A stretch of DNA of 64,000 bases from Lachnospiraceae bacterium (GTDB taxonomy: Bacteria; Bacillota; Clostridia; Lachnospirales; Lachnospiraceae). The position numbers were made by a program, and so were the translations under genes. Where the stretch lies: positions 62,001 through 126,000 of the forward strand of contig CAJTCL010000001.1 of assembly GCA_910575005.1 (NCBI GenBank), given 5' to 3'. The notes under the pieces were generated by a model. The model did not search any database. It was given only the letters and a program-made list of their open reading frames with translations, and was not told the DNA's origin. Of the stretch, positions 1-7,866 are shown in pieces (position 1 is the first letter of the stretch; each line of letters opens with the position of its first letter).

Positions 1-290
1 TTATTCCGTATTATTCGTTCAATATTTGTTGCACTTTTGTTGCACTATGCGGATAACAAGCGGCTGAAACCCTTGAAAACACTGGATTTTACTTGTCCAA
101 CGACTTCATCGTCGGGAATAACAGTTCAGCTCAAGTATTATCACTTATTATTCCGTATTTAAGAGATTTTCGTTAATTCTTAAAAACGTATTATCAAGTA
201 TTATTCCCTATTGTAAAAAACAAATTTGTTGTAGATTTGTTGTATTTTCACATTTTTGTTGTATTTACAGTTCTCTAAGCCGCAAGGACT
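1..290. repeat. ICE terminal region with repeated 9-mers (putative integrase arm sites)
   Basis: The 9-mer TTTGTTGYA occurs at 25-33, 36-44, 225-233, 236-244 and 255-263. Pairs are 11 bp apart, about one helical turn, which is the arrangement expected of arm-type integrase sites. TTATTCCGTATT occurs at 1-12 and 148-159 with a variant at 201-212, and TCAAGTATTAT at 131-141 and 194-204. The region abuts the integrase stop codon, as att regions do in Tn916-type elements. The exact junction with the chromosome is not visible. The arm-site role is inferred. Confidence 0.5.
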
Positions 291-295
291 CTTTC

Positions 296-1537
296 CTAAA
301 ATACATCAAGTTTTTGTGATAAGTTTCTAATTGCTTCTTTTTTCTTCAAATCAGTGACTTCTGCATAAATATCCATTGTTGTTTCAATGTTCGCATGACC
401 CATCACTGCTTGGATTACTTTTATGTTTGTCTCATTCTCGCAGAACCTGGTACAAAAGGTATGTCTAAGATGATGACAGGAAAAATGCGGGATAATGACT
501 GGTTGTCGTTTTTCTTTCTTCGCTTTTACCATTTCCTCAGCATTATAATTCTCCAGTATTCTTTTAATTGTACGATTGACCGTCTGAGGATTATGAATGT
601 TTCCCAAACGATTGCAAAATACAAATCCTGTCATTCCATCAATCACAGTACTGTTAAAACCATTCTCTTTCTGTGCTTCATACTCCTTCTGAAAAGCCTC
701 ATACACTGCGTCCATCATTGGTACTATACGAGTTCCAGCCTCTGTCTTAGGCAAAGAAACTGCAAACTCAGATTTCCTTGTCTTGCTTCCTTCCCGTGGA
801 TAATACGTCACACTATGGTTGATGCTAATTGTCCGATTCTCATAATCCAAATCTTCCCACCGTAATCCCACAACTTCACCAATCCGGCAACCGGTTCCCA
901 ATAAAACGGTGAATAATGGTAACCAATGGCAATAAATAGGATGATTAGCGGTATACTCCATAAATGCCCTTTACTGCTCAATCGTTAATGCGTGGCGTAT
1001 TCCTTTATTCTTCCCTGCTTTTTTCTTAATCTCTGCCATAACGCCATCAGATGGATTGATACGAATAATTTCATCTCTCACTGCAAGTTGAAATGTAGGA
1101 TGTAATATTGTATGGATTGTATCTACTGTATTCACTTGTAAGCCACACTCATTCAAAAGATAGTAATAAAAATATTTTACATCTGAATATTTAATCTCTC
1201 CTATCTTCCTCGTTCCAAATCCTTCCCGTACAAAATGATCATACATATAGTTATAATTAGAACGTGTGGTTTTTCGCAGATCATATTTTGTAGACATATA
1301 CCTATCAAATACAAAATTCAATGTCGCATTACCAGTCATATACACATCTAAACCATCTAACTGGTCTTTTTTCAGCCTATCCTCTCTTTCTCGAAGCGTT
1401 CGCAAATCCTGCGCATAAATATACCTGCGTTTTCCAAACGGATCTGTGTAGGTATAAACATATGTTCCATCTAATGATCTCTGAATTTCCCCTTTCCGTA
1501 ATGCTCTGCCTTTGTTATCCTTTCTTGCATTTGCCAT
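296..1537 (-). pseudogene. int: Tyrosine integrase split by an in-frame TAA
   Basis: Site-specific recombinase of the Tn916 integrase family, which excises and integrates the ICE. The N-terminal part (188 codons from 1537, after a GGAAA Shine-Dalgarno) holds an AP2-like arm-binding domain (GTYVYTYTDPFGKRRY) and a core-binding domain. It ends at TAA at 971-973. The frame then continues without a shift from 970 to 296 and contains the full catalytic set: Arg in GCRIGE, HxxR in HHLRHT, and the Tyr in MDIYAEVT. A CAA or CAG to TAA change would explain it. An ATG at 959-961 with AAAGGG seven bases upstream could restart translation of the catalytic half. Either the gene is dead or it yields two polypeptides. 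Confidence 0.85.
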
Positions 1538-1579
1538 CTCGATTTCCTTTCTTTATATAAGGAAAGAGATTTTGTACTG

Positions 1580-1753
1580 CTACTTCCTAGGTTCATTAAA
1601 CAATAACTTCATGCCTTTCAGCAGCGTTTGTGTTATGGTCAGATTATGCGCAGAAGCATACTTTCTCAGCTTATCGTAATCTTCATCAGCAAGTCGTATC
1701 CCTACTGACTTCAATTTAGGGGAATCAGATTTTGGTCTTCCCATCTTAGCCAT
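1580..1753 (-). CDS. 57-aa ribbon-helix-helix regulator
   Basis: A short gene with an ideal ribosome site (GGAGGTGCTTAA before ATG). The product begins MAKMGRPKSDSPKLKSVGIR and continues with a short beta-type segment and two helices (DEDYDKLRKYA, TQTLLKGMKLL), a MetJ/Arc-type ribbon-helix-helix pattern. The opening GRPK motif is shared by MobC and CopG-like proteins. It lies between int and the Xis-like gene. Its promoter is flanked by an 11-bp inverted repeat, so it may repress itself and control the recombination genes. The fold assignment is by pattern; the target is inferred. Confidence 0.65.
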   Translation of the reverse strand: MAKMGRPKSDSPKLKSVGIRLADEDYDKLRKYASAHNLTITQTLLKGMKLLFNEPRK

Positions 1754-1781
1754 TTAAGCACCTCCTTCATAACCTGATACT

Positions 1782-1824
1782 ATTATACTTTCTGTTTAAC
1801 AAAAAATCAAGTATTTTGTTAAAC
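1782..1824 (-). promoter_or_regulatory. Promoter with overlapping palindrome for the ribbon-helix-helix gene
   Basis: Read on the minus strand, TTGATT (1805-1810) and TATAAT (1782-1787) are 17 bp apart, a good sigma-A promoter. A perfect 11-bp inverted repeat, GTTTAACAAAA (1794-1804) and TTTTGTTAAAC (1814-1824), covers the spacer and reaches above the -35 box. This is a likely operator. Candidate ligands are the ribbon-helix-helix protein just downstream or the nearby Xis-like protein. Confidence 0.6.
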
Positions 1825-1844
1825 AAAATCTATACAAAACCCCT

Positions 1845-2033
1845 TCATGTTCTCTGTCGGTATAGTTCTAGATATTCCTCAAAAATATCACAATTCACCA
1901 ATACAAGCTTATCCAACTTGTAAGTTGCCTGTGCTTCCTTCGCCATCTTTTCAAATTTACTTTGGCACATACTATACATCTCTGCACCTTCCTTATATCT
2001 TACAAACCTCTTTTTATTCACATTGCGCTGCAT
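1845..2033 (-). CDS. xis: Excisionase-like protein (DUF6462/Xis type)
   Basis: Small basic protein upstream of int, in the position and size of Tn916 Xis. It begins MQRNVNKKRFVRYKEGAEMY; RYKEGAEMYSM is the winged-helix, MerR-like recognition segment, and LVLVNCDIFEEYL is the typical end of this family. It would bend DNA at the ICE ends and favour excision. The start is set at the ATG at 2031-2033. A longer reading from GTG at 2043-2045 would put the start codon inside the AGGAGGTG ribosome site. With int broken, its function here may be moot. Confidence 0.8.
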   Translation of the reverse strand: MQRNVNKKRFVRYKEGAEMYSMCQSKFEKMAKEAQATYKLDKLVLVNCDIFEEYLELYRQRT

Positions 2034-2060
2034 CTTTTCCGACACCTCCTTACTCCCTAT

Positions 2061-2520
2061 GTTATATTCAATTTTTTAATAGTAAAATTTAACTTTAGAA
2101 TTATCTTATAAGCAACTATTATACAAGTTTCATAGCCATAGCATTCAAAGATCTTATTATAGAGAAATAAACAGTATAAAATAAGTTTTCTACAAACTCT
2201 TCCTCCAAAAATAAGATATTTCTTAATATTACCAAACTAGGACTACCATCACAAAATCTATATGTTTTATTTGTGATTGAACATTTATATATTATTTTTT
2301 TAATTCAATACTAAATCAACATTCCTTTATTTTTACTATCTACTACTTTGCTAAACAATATTGCAAAGTAGTAGATAGTAATAGTTATAACATATACTAT
2401 GCTTTACTAAGTTCATTATTTTACATATCTTGCTAAATTAATTTTCAATATAAAATTTTCAAGGTGCATCTAAGTCCATTTCAAACTGACAGAAAGGGAA
2501 ATGTCTGCCTATTTCTTCTT
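2061..2520. other. AT-rich intergenic region with a 19-bp perfect inverted repeat
   Basis: No open frame is supported. The notable feature is TTACTATCTACTACTTTGC at 2333-2351, repeated in perfect inverse orientation at 2363-2381 around an 11-nt loop. No run of T follows on either strand, so it is not a standard terminator. It lies 140 bp beyond the stop of the sigma/HTH operon and could be an mRNA-stabilising or protein-binding structure. Confidence 0.6.
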
Positions 2521-2772
2521 TTAATGGATTAATTCAAAATTTAATATGGTCGTGAGAAGTTTGGTCTGTAAACGTTGTTTCAAAGTTTCATCTACACAGT
2601 AATGGACATTTCCAAATTTATCTTTCATTTTTCGCATAGATAAACTTTTAATATATCCTTCATAGTGATTTAAAACCTTATGTATTGCCAGAATATCTCC
2701 TTTTGTAGCTGCCTGAATGACACAAAAAGGCAGCAATTTTGTATCTTCATCTTTTTTTCTTTTTGTTTTCAT
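2521..2772 (-). CDS. Helix-turn-helix protein of conjugative transposons (HTH_16 type)
   Basis: An 83-aa protein with a pattern common in Tn916-like elements (LLPFCVIQAATKGD, then VLNHYEGYIKSLS). It resembles a minimal sigma-70 region 2. Its start overlaps the end of the upstream sigma-like gene by 26 nt and has a GGAGGAACG ribosome site within that gene, so the two are translationally coupled. Together they probably act as a two-part regulator of element genes. The family is recognised; the target is not known. Confidence 0.7.
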   Translation of the reverse strand: MKTKRKKDEDTKLLPFCVIQAATKGDILAIHKVLNHYEGYIKSLSMRKMKDKFGNVHYCVDETLKQRLQTKLLTTILNFELIH

Positions 2773-3196
2773 TGCTACGTTCCTCCATCATTTGTTTTAA
2801 CAGTTTCAGAGAGCGTTTTTTATGCTCATTTACAGTGCTCCTGTCCAAATTCAATTTTCTTGCAATGTCCGCATCACTCATTCCCTGAAAGTATGACAAC
2901 ATAATTACATCGCGTTTTCTTTCCGTCAATGTTGTTAATGCTTCCGCAAGTAATACATTTTTTAGTTTGATGTCATAACCTAATGCCTGGAAATGAAAAG
3001 ATTCCACATCATAATCATCCATGATGAAAAGTCCTTCCATTTCTCTTTCTGTAAGTTCAGAAAGAATCACTTCATGTTTATTGAGATAATCCATGTGCCT
3101 GATATAGTCTACCAATTCACCTTTTAAAGCCATTTTACATTTACGGTCAAACTGGTGTCTGACAGTCAGCTCATCTAAGGAAGAAGGTTGCTTCAT
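2747..3196 (-). CDS. Sigma-70 region 4-like regulator (Tn916 Orf7 type)
   Basis: A 149-aa protein. Its C-terminal half carries a sigma-70 region 4 signature: LTTLTERKRDVIMLSYFQGM, then DADIARKLNLDRSTVNEHKKR as the helix-turn-helix. In Tn916 the homologous Orf7 takes part in turning on conjugation genes. The start is the ATG at 3194-3196 (MKQPSS), which has GGAGGTGAACTCT just before it; a further upstream ATG lies ahead of that ribosome site and is rejected. It is cotranscribed with the HTH gene at 2521-2772. Confidence 0.75.
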   Translation of the reverse strand: MKQPSSLDELTVRHQFDRKCKMALKGELVDYIRHMDYLNKHEVILSELTEREMEGLFIMDDYDVESFHFQALGYDIKLKNVLLAEALTTLTERKRDVIMLSYFQGMSDADIARKLNLDRSTVNEHKKRSLKLLKQMMEERSNENKKKKR

Positions 3197-4126
3197 AGAG
3201 TTCACCTCCTTCCCTGTCATCAGGATTAGAGTGAAGGCTCTTTTTCCCTTTCACTCCTATCCCGTATGGGCAATGCCCAATGTTGGGGTCTGGTAGAAAA
3301 AAATTTAAAAAATTTTCACCTGTTCAGTTGCAATCCAATGTTTGTTTGTACGCAATTTATTGCAATACAGGCAGGATATTGAATTAGCAACCTATTCTTA
3401 AATGAGCAAAATGCAGATGTGTTAACAGACACAAGAGCACATTAGTACGGATTTTGCGAATCTAAAAACAGATTGAGTACTCCAAGGAGCATCCAACTGC
3501 ATAGGTGGAAAAATTTTATTCATATTGCGCAAGTGCGCATATTATTTTCTTTTATAAGAAACACACTTTCGTGATTTCACGTGACAAGGTATTCCCTATA
3601 AAATAAAAAAACATCCATATGAACCGAAGCCCATTGGACGTTTTAACCATAAAACCAGTTTATTTTCCTAGCGATATTCTCTTTTATCACTTCCATGATA
3701 AAAAATGGAAAGAATACAGGCGAGTTGTTTCCTGTATTATAGAAGTATTACTCCAGCGGTTAAATATCAAATTTTACGGAATAATTTTTATTAGCGAGGC
3801 AGAAGAATGAATAATAACGAGTGCCACAACGATTAATGAGGATTTGCCCCCGTTTTCTCGGATGTAACATAACAAATGGAAATTTAGGCAAGTAAAAATA
3901 TTGATATTTATTTGATGGAGTAATAATATAACAGAAACAGACATGCATAATCTATTGTTCTTTATTAATACAGACAGTAAAACAGAAAGCCATAAACAAT
4001 GGCGAACTAAACAGTGCACACACCATCATTGTTTATAGCTATCTGTTTTACATTATAGTAATTAAGATGAATAGGCTAAAGAACACTAATTTACTTATTC
4101 ATAATTTTAATCAAGAAATTTACCGT
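3197..4126. other. Intergenic region with a short hairpin
   Basis: No convincing gene is seen in about 930 bases. A TGCGCA-AG-TGCGCA hairpin lies near 3527-3540 in an AT-rich setting. A 63-codon forward frame (3619-3810) has no clear ribosome site or recognisable similarity and is not called. The stretch probably holds the promoter for the leftward sigma/HTH operon near 3220-3350. Confidence 0.4.
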
Positions 4127-4339
4127 TTAGAAAAAATTGTTATCAGGTATATGCTCCATAATATCACAAATATCACAATTTAAAATATTACAAAGGCGGT
4201 CAAGCGTATTGGTACTTACGGGTTGATTATATCTTAAACGGTAAAGTTGAGCCTTGCTCACATTATATTTTTTAGTCAGCATGGATTTTGTTATTCCCTT
4301 TTTTTCTGCCGTTTCCCACAGTTTGTCATACTTAATCAT
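4127..4339 (-). CDS. XRE-family transcriptional regulator
   Basis: A 70-aa Cro/C1-type helix-turn-helix protein. Visible features are the first helices (KLWETAEKKGITKSMLTKKY), the recognition helix (NVSKAQLYRLRYNQPV) and a typical ending (LDRLCNILNCDICDIMEHI). It resembles the single-domain regulator found near this position in Tn916-type elements. A GGGGCC stretch precedes the ATG, a weak ribosome site. A decayed copy of its 3' end lies just upstream at 4405-4505. Confidence 0.75.
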   Translation of the reverse strand: MIKYDKLWETAEKKGITKSMLTKKYNVSKAQLYRLRYNQPVSTNTLDRLCNILNCDICDIMEHIPDNNFF

Positions 4340-4404
4340 ATTGGCCCCTCTTTACTTTTTTCTATTATCTCAAGAAAAAAAGTAAGTAATAAGGTTCCAT
4401 ATTC

Positions 4405-4505
4405 GGAACCTTAAAAACTAAGAAATTATTGTCAATATGTTCCATTATATCAGAAATATCACCTTGTAAAAGATTACAAAGGTGGTCTGGATAATTGTGT
4501 TCTAC
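4405..4505 (-). pseudogene. Decayed 3' fragment of a second XRE gene
   Basis: On the minus strand this stretch reads DHLCNLLQGDISDIMEHIDNNF, nearly the same as the end of the XRE gene at 4127 (LDRLCNILNCDICDIMEHIPDNNF). Only the last 25 or so codons survive, with no start. It records either a tandem duplication or replacement of one regulator by another. Confidence 0.65.
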
Positions 4506-4677
4506 TTATGTGATACTTTTTATGAAGAACAGATGTCTGGATACCCATAAAATGAAAGGAAGATCACTGAAAAAGTTTAAATTATTCAAGCAAAACTACA
4601 ATATATAGGAGTTTTAATTAAAAAAATCTGTATATCGTTCTTTTCTAAGAAAAAGAACTTTTTCAATGCTCCCATAG

Positions 4678-4899
4678 AAAAAGAAGAGGAAGGTTTCCGT
4701 TCTGACTGTTTACGAGCTTAACAAAAGTGAAATCCTGGCAGTCCATCTGGAAAAATACTTTGATAGTATCAAGCATATTCTTTTATTATCTCCTGACAGA
4801 GTTGCAGCAAGAGCGGGTAAACAAGCCATGATGTACCTGTTTGTAGAAATTGAGGAGGCATTCCCTAAAGGAAAGTGTATCGTTTCCATCAGTGACTAG
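4678..4899 (+). pseudogene. Unrecognised coding remnant
   Basis: An open stretch of 73 codons without an ATG at its head, following a TAG. It encodes VLTVYELNKSEILAVHLEKY and later ARAGKQAMMYLFVEIEEAF. The composition looks protein-like rather than random, but I do not recognise the family. It lies among other broken genes and is probably the end of a truncated gene. Confidence 0.4.
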
Positions 4900-5126
4900 A
4901 TGATGGTAATGACAAAAAACTAGAACAGGGTACTAAATTTTGAGAAGCATTTCCCTGTTGCGAAAACGATGGGGTATTCCTGAATATATCAGTAAATACC
5001 ATTTTTCATCAGATGAAGAACTAAATAATGTAATTATGGATTATGTATATGTTTACTACAAACATATCTGACCACATTCAACAGATGGATATATGACATT
5101 ATTTCAAAAGAAAATATAGTATAATT

Positions 5127-5321
5127 ATGAGTGAACTTTTTATTATAAGTGTTATAAAAAACTTGACTAGCGCAACACCTTTTGACTGTGATAAGCTGTT
5201 AGGACAAGTCATAAAGAGAGTTTCCTCCTCATCTGTTAGTGACAGAAATTCTATAATGAGAGCGATTGAGATAGCACAAAAAAGCAAGATTGCATTGTAT
5301 AATATGTTAATAGAAAACTGA
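5127..5321 (+). CDS. Small hypothetical protein (64 aa)
   Basis: Begins MSELFIISVIKNLTSATPFD and ends KIALYNMLIEN. No strong ribosome site precedes the ATG. The frame looks coding in composition but has no domain I recognise. It sits between two pieces of decayed genes and may be a remnant. Confidence 0.3.
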   Translation: MSELFIISVIKNLTSATPFDCDKLLGQVIKRVSSSSVSDRNSIMRAIEIAQKSKIALYNMLIEN

Positions 5322-5340
5322 AAAGAGAAGAAACAGTATA

Positions 5341-5575
5341 ATGTTAATTACGGAGAAATTGGAAGAAGAACTTTCCGCTTTCGACAGGCACAGGAAGATG
5401 ATGAAATCGAACAGGAAGGCTCCCAAAGGGAGGCAGACCAGGCTATGATATTTCTGGAAAAGGAAGAACTGACAGAGGACATGAAAGAAAAACTGATAGA
5501 AAAGGTCATTGTCTATCCAAGGGAATAAGACTGAGATAGTTTGGAAATTTCAAGGATATTTGAATGATTAAAGTA
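5341..5575 (+). pseudogene. C-terminal remnant of a large serine recombinase
   Basis: Reading across frames gives LEEELSAFDRHRKM, then EADQAMIFLEKEELTEDMKE, then KLIEKVIVYP and KTEIVWKFQG. The last two are the conserved tail of large serine recombinases of Tn4451/Tn5397-type elements (VYPGxxxEIVWKF). At least two frameshifts separate the pieces. It marks a vanished mobile element upstream of the HEPN gene. Confidence 0.6.
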
Positions 5576-5610
5576 TGAAACAAACATTTCTGATCTTTAT
5601 TGTAGACTAC

Positions 5611-5639
5611 TGTTATCTGATAAAAAAATATGCTATAAT
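5611..5639 (+). promoter_or_regulatory. Extended -10 promoter of the HEPN gene
   Basis: TGTTAT (5611-5616), a 17-bp spacer, and TGC-TATAAT (5631-5639) with the TGn extension. The HEPN start codon follows 37 bp later. Confidence 0.5.
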
Positions 5640-5675
5640 ATGTATTAATCAAAAGAAAAATAGAAGGAAAAAGAT

Positions 5676-6737
5676 ATGAATATATTTATGAACAGATTAG
5701 ATAATTTATGTATTAATAATATAAGCTATGAATTTATTCCTGAAAGTATTAAGAAGGAAATCAATATAAATGGAATGATAGTTGGAGCAAATGGGAGATT
5801 TCTTGTTGATAAAATAGATGCCATGAGTTTAATTAAAAAGTCAAATTTGAAAAACCAGATTGGTCAAAATATGTATGATGCATTAATGAGAAAGCCTATG
5901 ATGGTGTACTTAATACCAACTATGGAAGATGAGTTTGAAGGTACTAAACAATACTTTGATGAACGATATGGAATAAAAGCTTTGCATTTAAATAACTTTG
6001 CACAATCATTTTCTATAGGTTGTTGGTTTATTAAGGATTCATGTGTTACTTCCATTTATGCGTATTGGATCAACTTGTTTAATGGATATAATTCACAATT
6101 TAGGAGAGATGTGGAAATAACTCTAAGTGATGGAGCGATAGCTGCCGTAGATTTATCAGAGTTAGAGATGTTAGAAGCAATTGAAAAAATGTATGAGGTG
6201 CATCGTTATCTATTACCAGAAGAATCAAAAATGGGTCGTGTTGATAAAACGAGTAGTGTTGGAACAACAGTATTTGAAGTTGATAAAGCAATTAGTAAAG
6301 AAGGCAATAGTTTTGCAAGAGCACTTATTATATTACAAGAAGCACGTAGAACTGGAATATTAGTAAGTAAAATAGATAAATATTGTTCTATACTGGAATG
6401 CTTATATGCGATAAAGAAAGATCATAAAAGGAATATATCTAATATTACAGCAGCTTACATAGGAAAAGATGATACAGAAAGAGAAGAAATTATTAAATAT
6501 ATGAGAGAAGCATATGGAGTACGTTCGGATAGTTCACATGGTGATAATTTAAAATATTTAAAAGAAAATGATGAGAATAATTTAAAGGTATTGTCACGTA
6601 CAATTGATGATTATGTTAGAAGAGTTTTTAGAAAGATTATTAAAGAAAAAGAATTAAATTATGATAATACAGATCAGAAAAAAGCAAAAACAAGAGAATA
6701 TTTTAGAAGATTAACACAATCTATTTATCCAAGATAA
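5676..6737 (+). CDS. HEPN-domain protein (Apea-like), putative defence RNase
   Basis: A 353-aa soluble protein with no signal or membrane segment. Residues ~225-330 form the helical end of an Apea/HEPN domain: SILECLYAIKKDHKRNI, followed by R283-SDSS-H288, the R-x4-H signature of HEPN RNases. The N-terminal 220 residues are not recognised and may sense a trigger. The gene has its own extended -10 promoter and an AGAAGG ribosome site. It stands alone between decayed genes upstream of a type I restriction system, fitting a defence island. Many HEPN proteins cleave RNA and halt growth on phage infection; that role here is inferred. Confidence 0.6.
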   Translation: MNIFMNRLDNLCINNISYEFIPESIKKEININGMIVGANGRFLVDKIDAMSLIKKSNLKNQIGQNMYDALMRKPMMVYLIPTMEDEFEGTKQYFDERYGIKALHLNNFAQSFSIGCWFIKDSCVTSIYAYWINLFNGYNSQFRRDVEITLSDGAIAAVDLSELEMLEAIEKMYEVHRYLLPEESKMGRVDKTSSVGTTVFEVDKAISKEGNSFARALIILQEARRTGILVSKIDKYCSILECLYAIKKDHKRNISNITAAYIGKDDTEREEIIKYMREAYGVRSDSSHGDNLKYLKENDENNLKVLSRTIDDYVRRVFRKIIKEKELNYDNTDQKKAKTREYFRRLTQSIYPR

Positions 6738-7084
6738 TTTTTTTATTTTAATTGCAAGAATGAGATGAAAATTTTACCATACCTACAAAATCTGTAAATA
6801 CTCATTTTTGACACTACATAACTTTAATAATTACACTCTTTCCATATATTCTAAATGGATCTCTTGCATTAGTGGAAGTATAAGTGATAGATTTGTTATG
6901 GACAAATATAAGTTTAATTAACACCATGATACTAAAATATATGCAGGAGTTTAGGGCTTCAATCTACAATAATATATAAAAAGAGGAACTGCTATAAAAA
7001 AATTGAGAAGTATCTAACTAAATAGAGAATTGTTTATAAATAAGAAAAGGTGCACAGATTTTGTCTATATTTTTATGAAAGATG

Positions 7085-7330
7085 GAATGAAGGGGGTATA
7101 ATTGCAATATTATCGACCTGTATGATGGTTGGTAGCAACTTTGAATAGCAGCGATATAAATGTAAAATTGGCTATGCAGATTTAAAATAGATTTAGAAAA
7201 AAAGGCAGGAAACGAACATAGAAAAACGCTATCTATTATTCTTATATTGGAATTTTGAACATTCCCACAGATGAGAAAATGGAGTAAGAATATATGCACC
7301 ATACTTATAATCCTCAAACAGTCTGAATAC
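7085..7330 (+). pseudogene. Decayed IS3-family transposase fragment
   Basis: Three frames together give CNIIDLYDG, then VATLNSSDINVKLAMQI, then KIDLEKKAGNEHR, matching the catalytic-core stretch of IS3/IS150 transposases (IIDLYDGSVVAT, LAxxTLKxALEK). Frameshifts and stops are present and no inverted ends are visible. A long antisense open frame here is a by-product and is not a gene. The remaining intergenic sequence from 6738 to 7866 is AT-rich without genes, apart from the hairpin at 7531-7576. Confidence 0.4.
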
Positions 7331-7530
7331 AAGAAAAAGATGATAGCAATTTTAGTCTATTAATCTTATTATTTCCTTAGAGCCTATTCCGTATTAGATT
7401 ATCTTGCAAACTTTTCATTTATATCAAAGCCTATTTTTTTATCAACAAATTGATACGCCTTTTTAAGAAAAGCATCTGAACTGTTTTATTCTTTTTCTTT
7501 ATGCTTAAGGAAAAATAGATATTATTCAAT

Positions 7531-7576
7531 TATCAAATAGTGTTCTGTCCTTCTGATACAGGAACACTATTTGATA
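7531..7576. repeat. 15-bp perfect inverted repeat
   Basis: TATCAAATAGTGTTC (7531-7545) and GAACACTATTTGATA (7562-7576) flank a 16-nt loop. It lies about 290 bp beyond the hsdR stop codon. No poly-T tract follows, so it is not a classical terminator; it could be a remnant of an IS end. Confidence 0.6.
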
Positions 7577-7866
7577 GTCAGAATTGGTAGCACCGTATTT
7601 GCTTAGATTACTATCCTCATTAACAGAAATGATTCTTCTAACTAAAACAATGCTACCATTTTTTATGAATTTTCGTATTGCCAGATGTCTTTTCTTTTAT
7701 TACTTAAAATTCTTCTGAATAATTACATATTTGATATTGAATCCTAAAACTGCATCGTTAATAATAGGCTGAAAATATGCTCCTTTATCCTAGTTGATTT
7801 CAATAACCACCAACTTTTTCTCCTTCAAATCCTTTCCTACAACATAATATTGAAAGAAATCAGGCA

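Noticed and set aside
1-290. tRNA or rRNA gene at the ICE end
   Set aside because: No cloverleaf or rRNA signature found; the hairpins seen are too short.
296-961. Alternative genetic code explaining the TAA in the integrase
   Set aside because: All other genes end normally at TAA, TAG or TGA; a nonsense mutation is simpler.
3619-3810. 63-codon forward frame
   Set aside because: No ribosome site, no recognised similarity, in an otherwise empty AT-rich region.
7018-7332. 104-codon reverse open frame
   Set aside because: It is antisense to a recognisable IS3 transposase remnant and has no ribosome site; composition is not protein-like.
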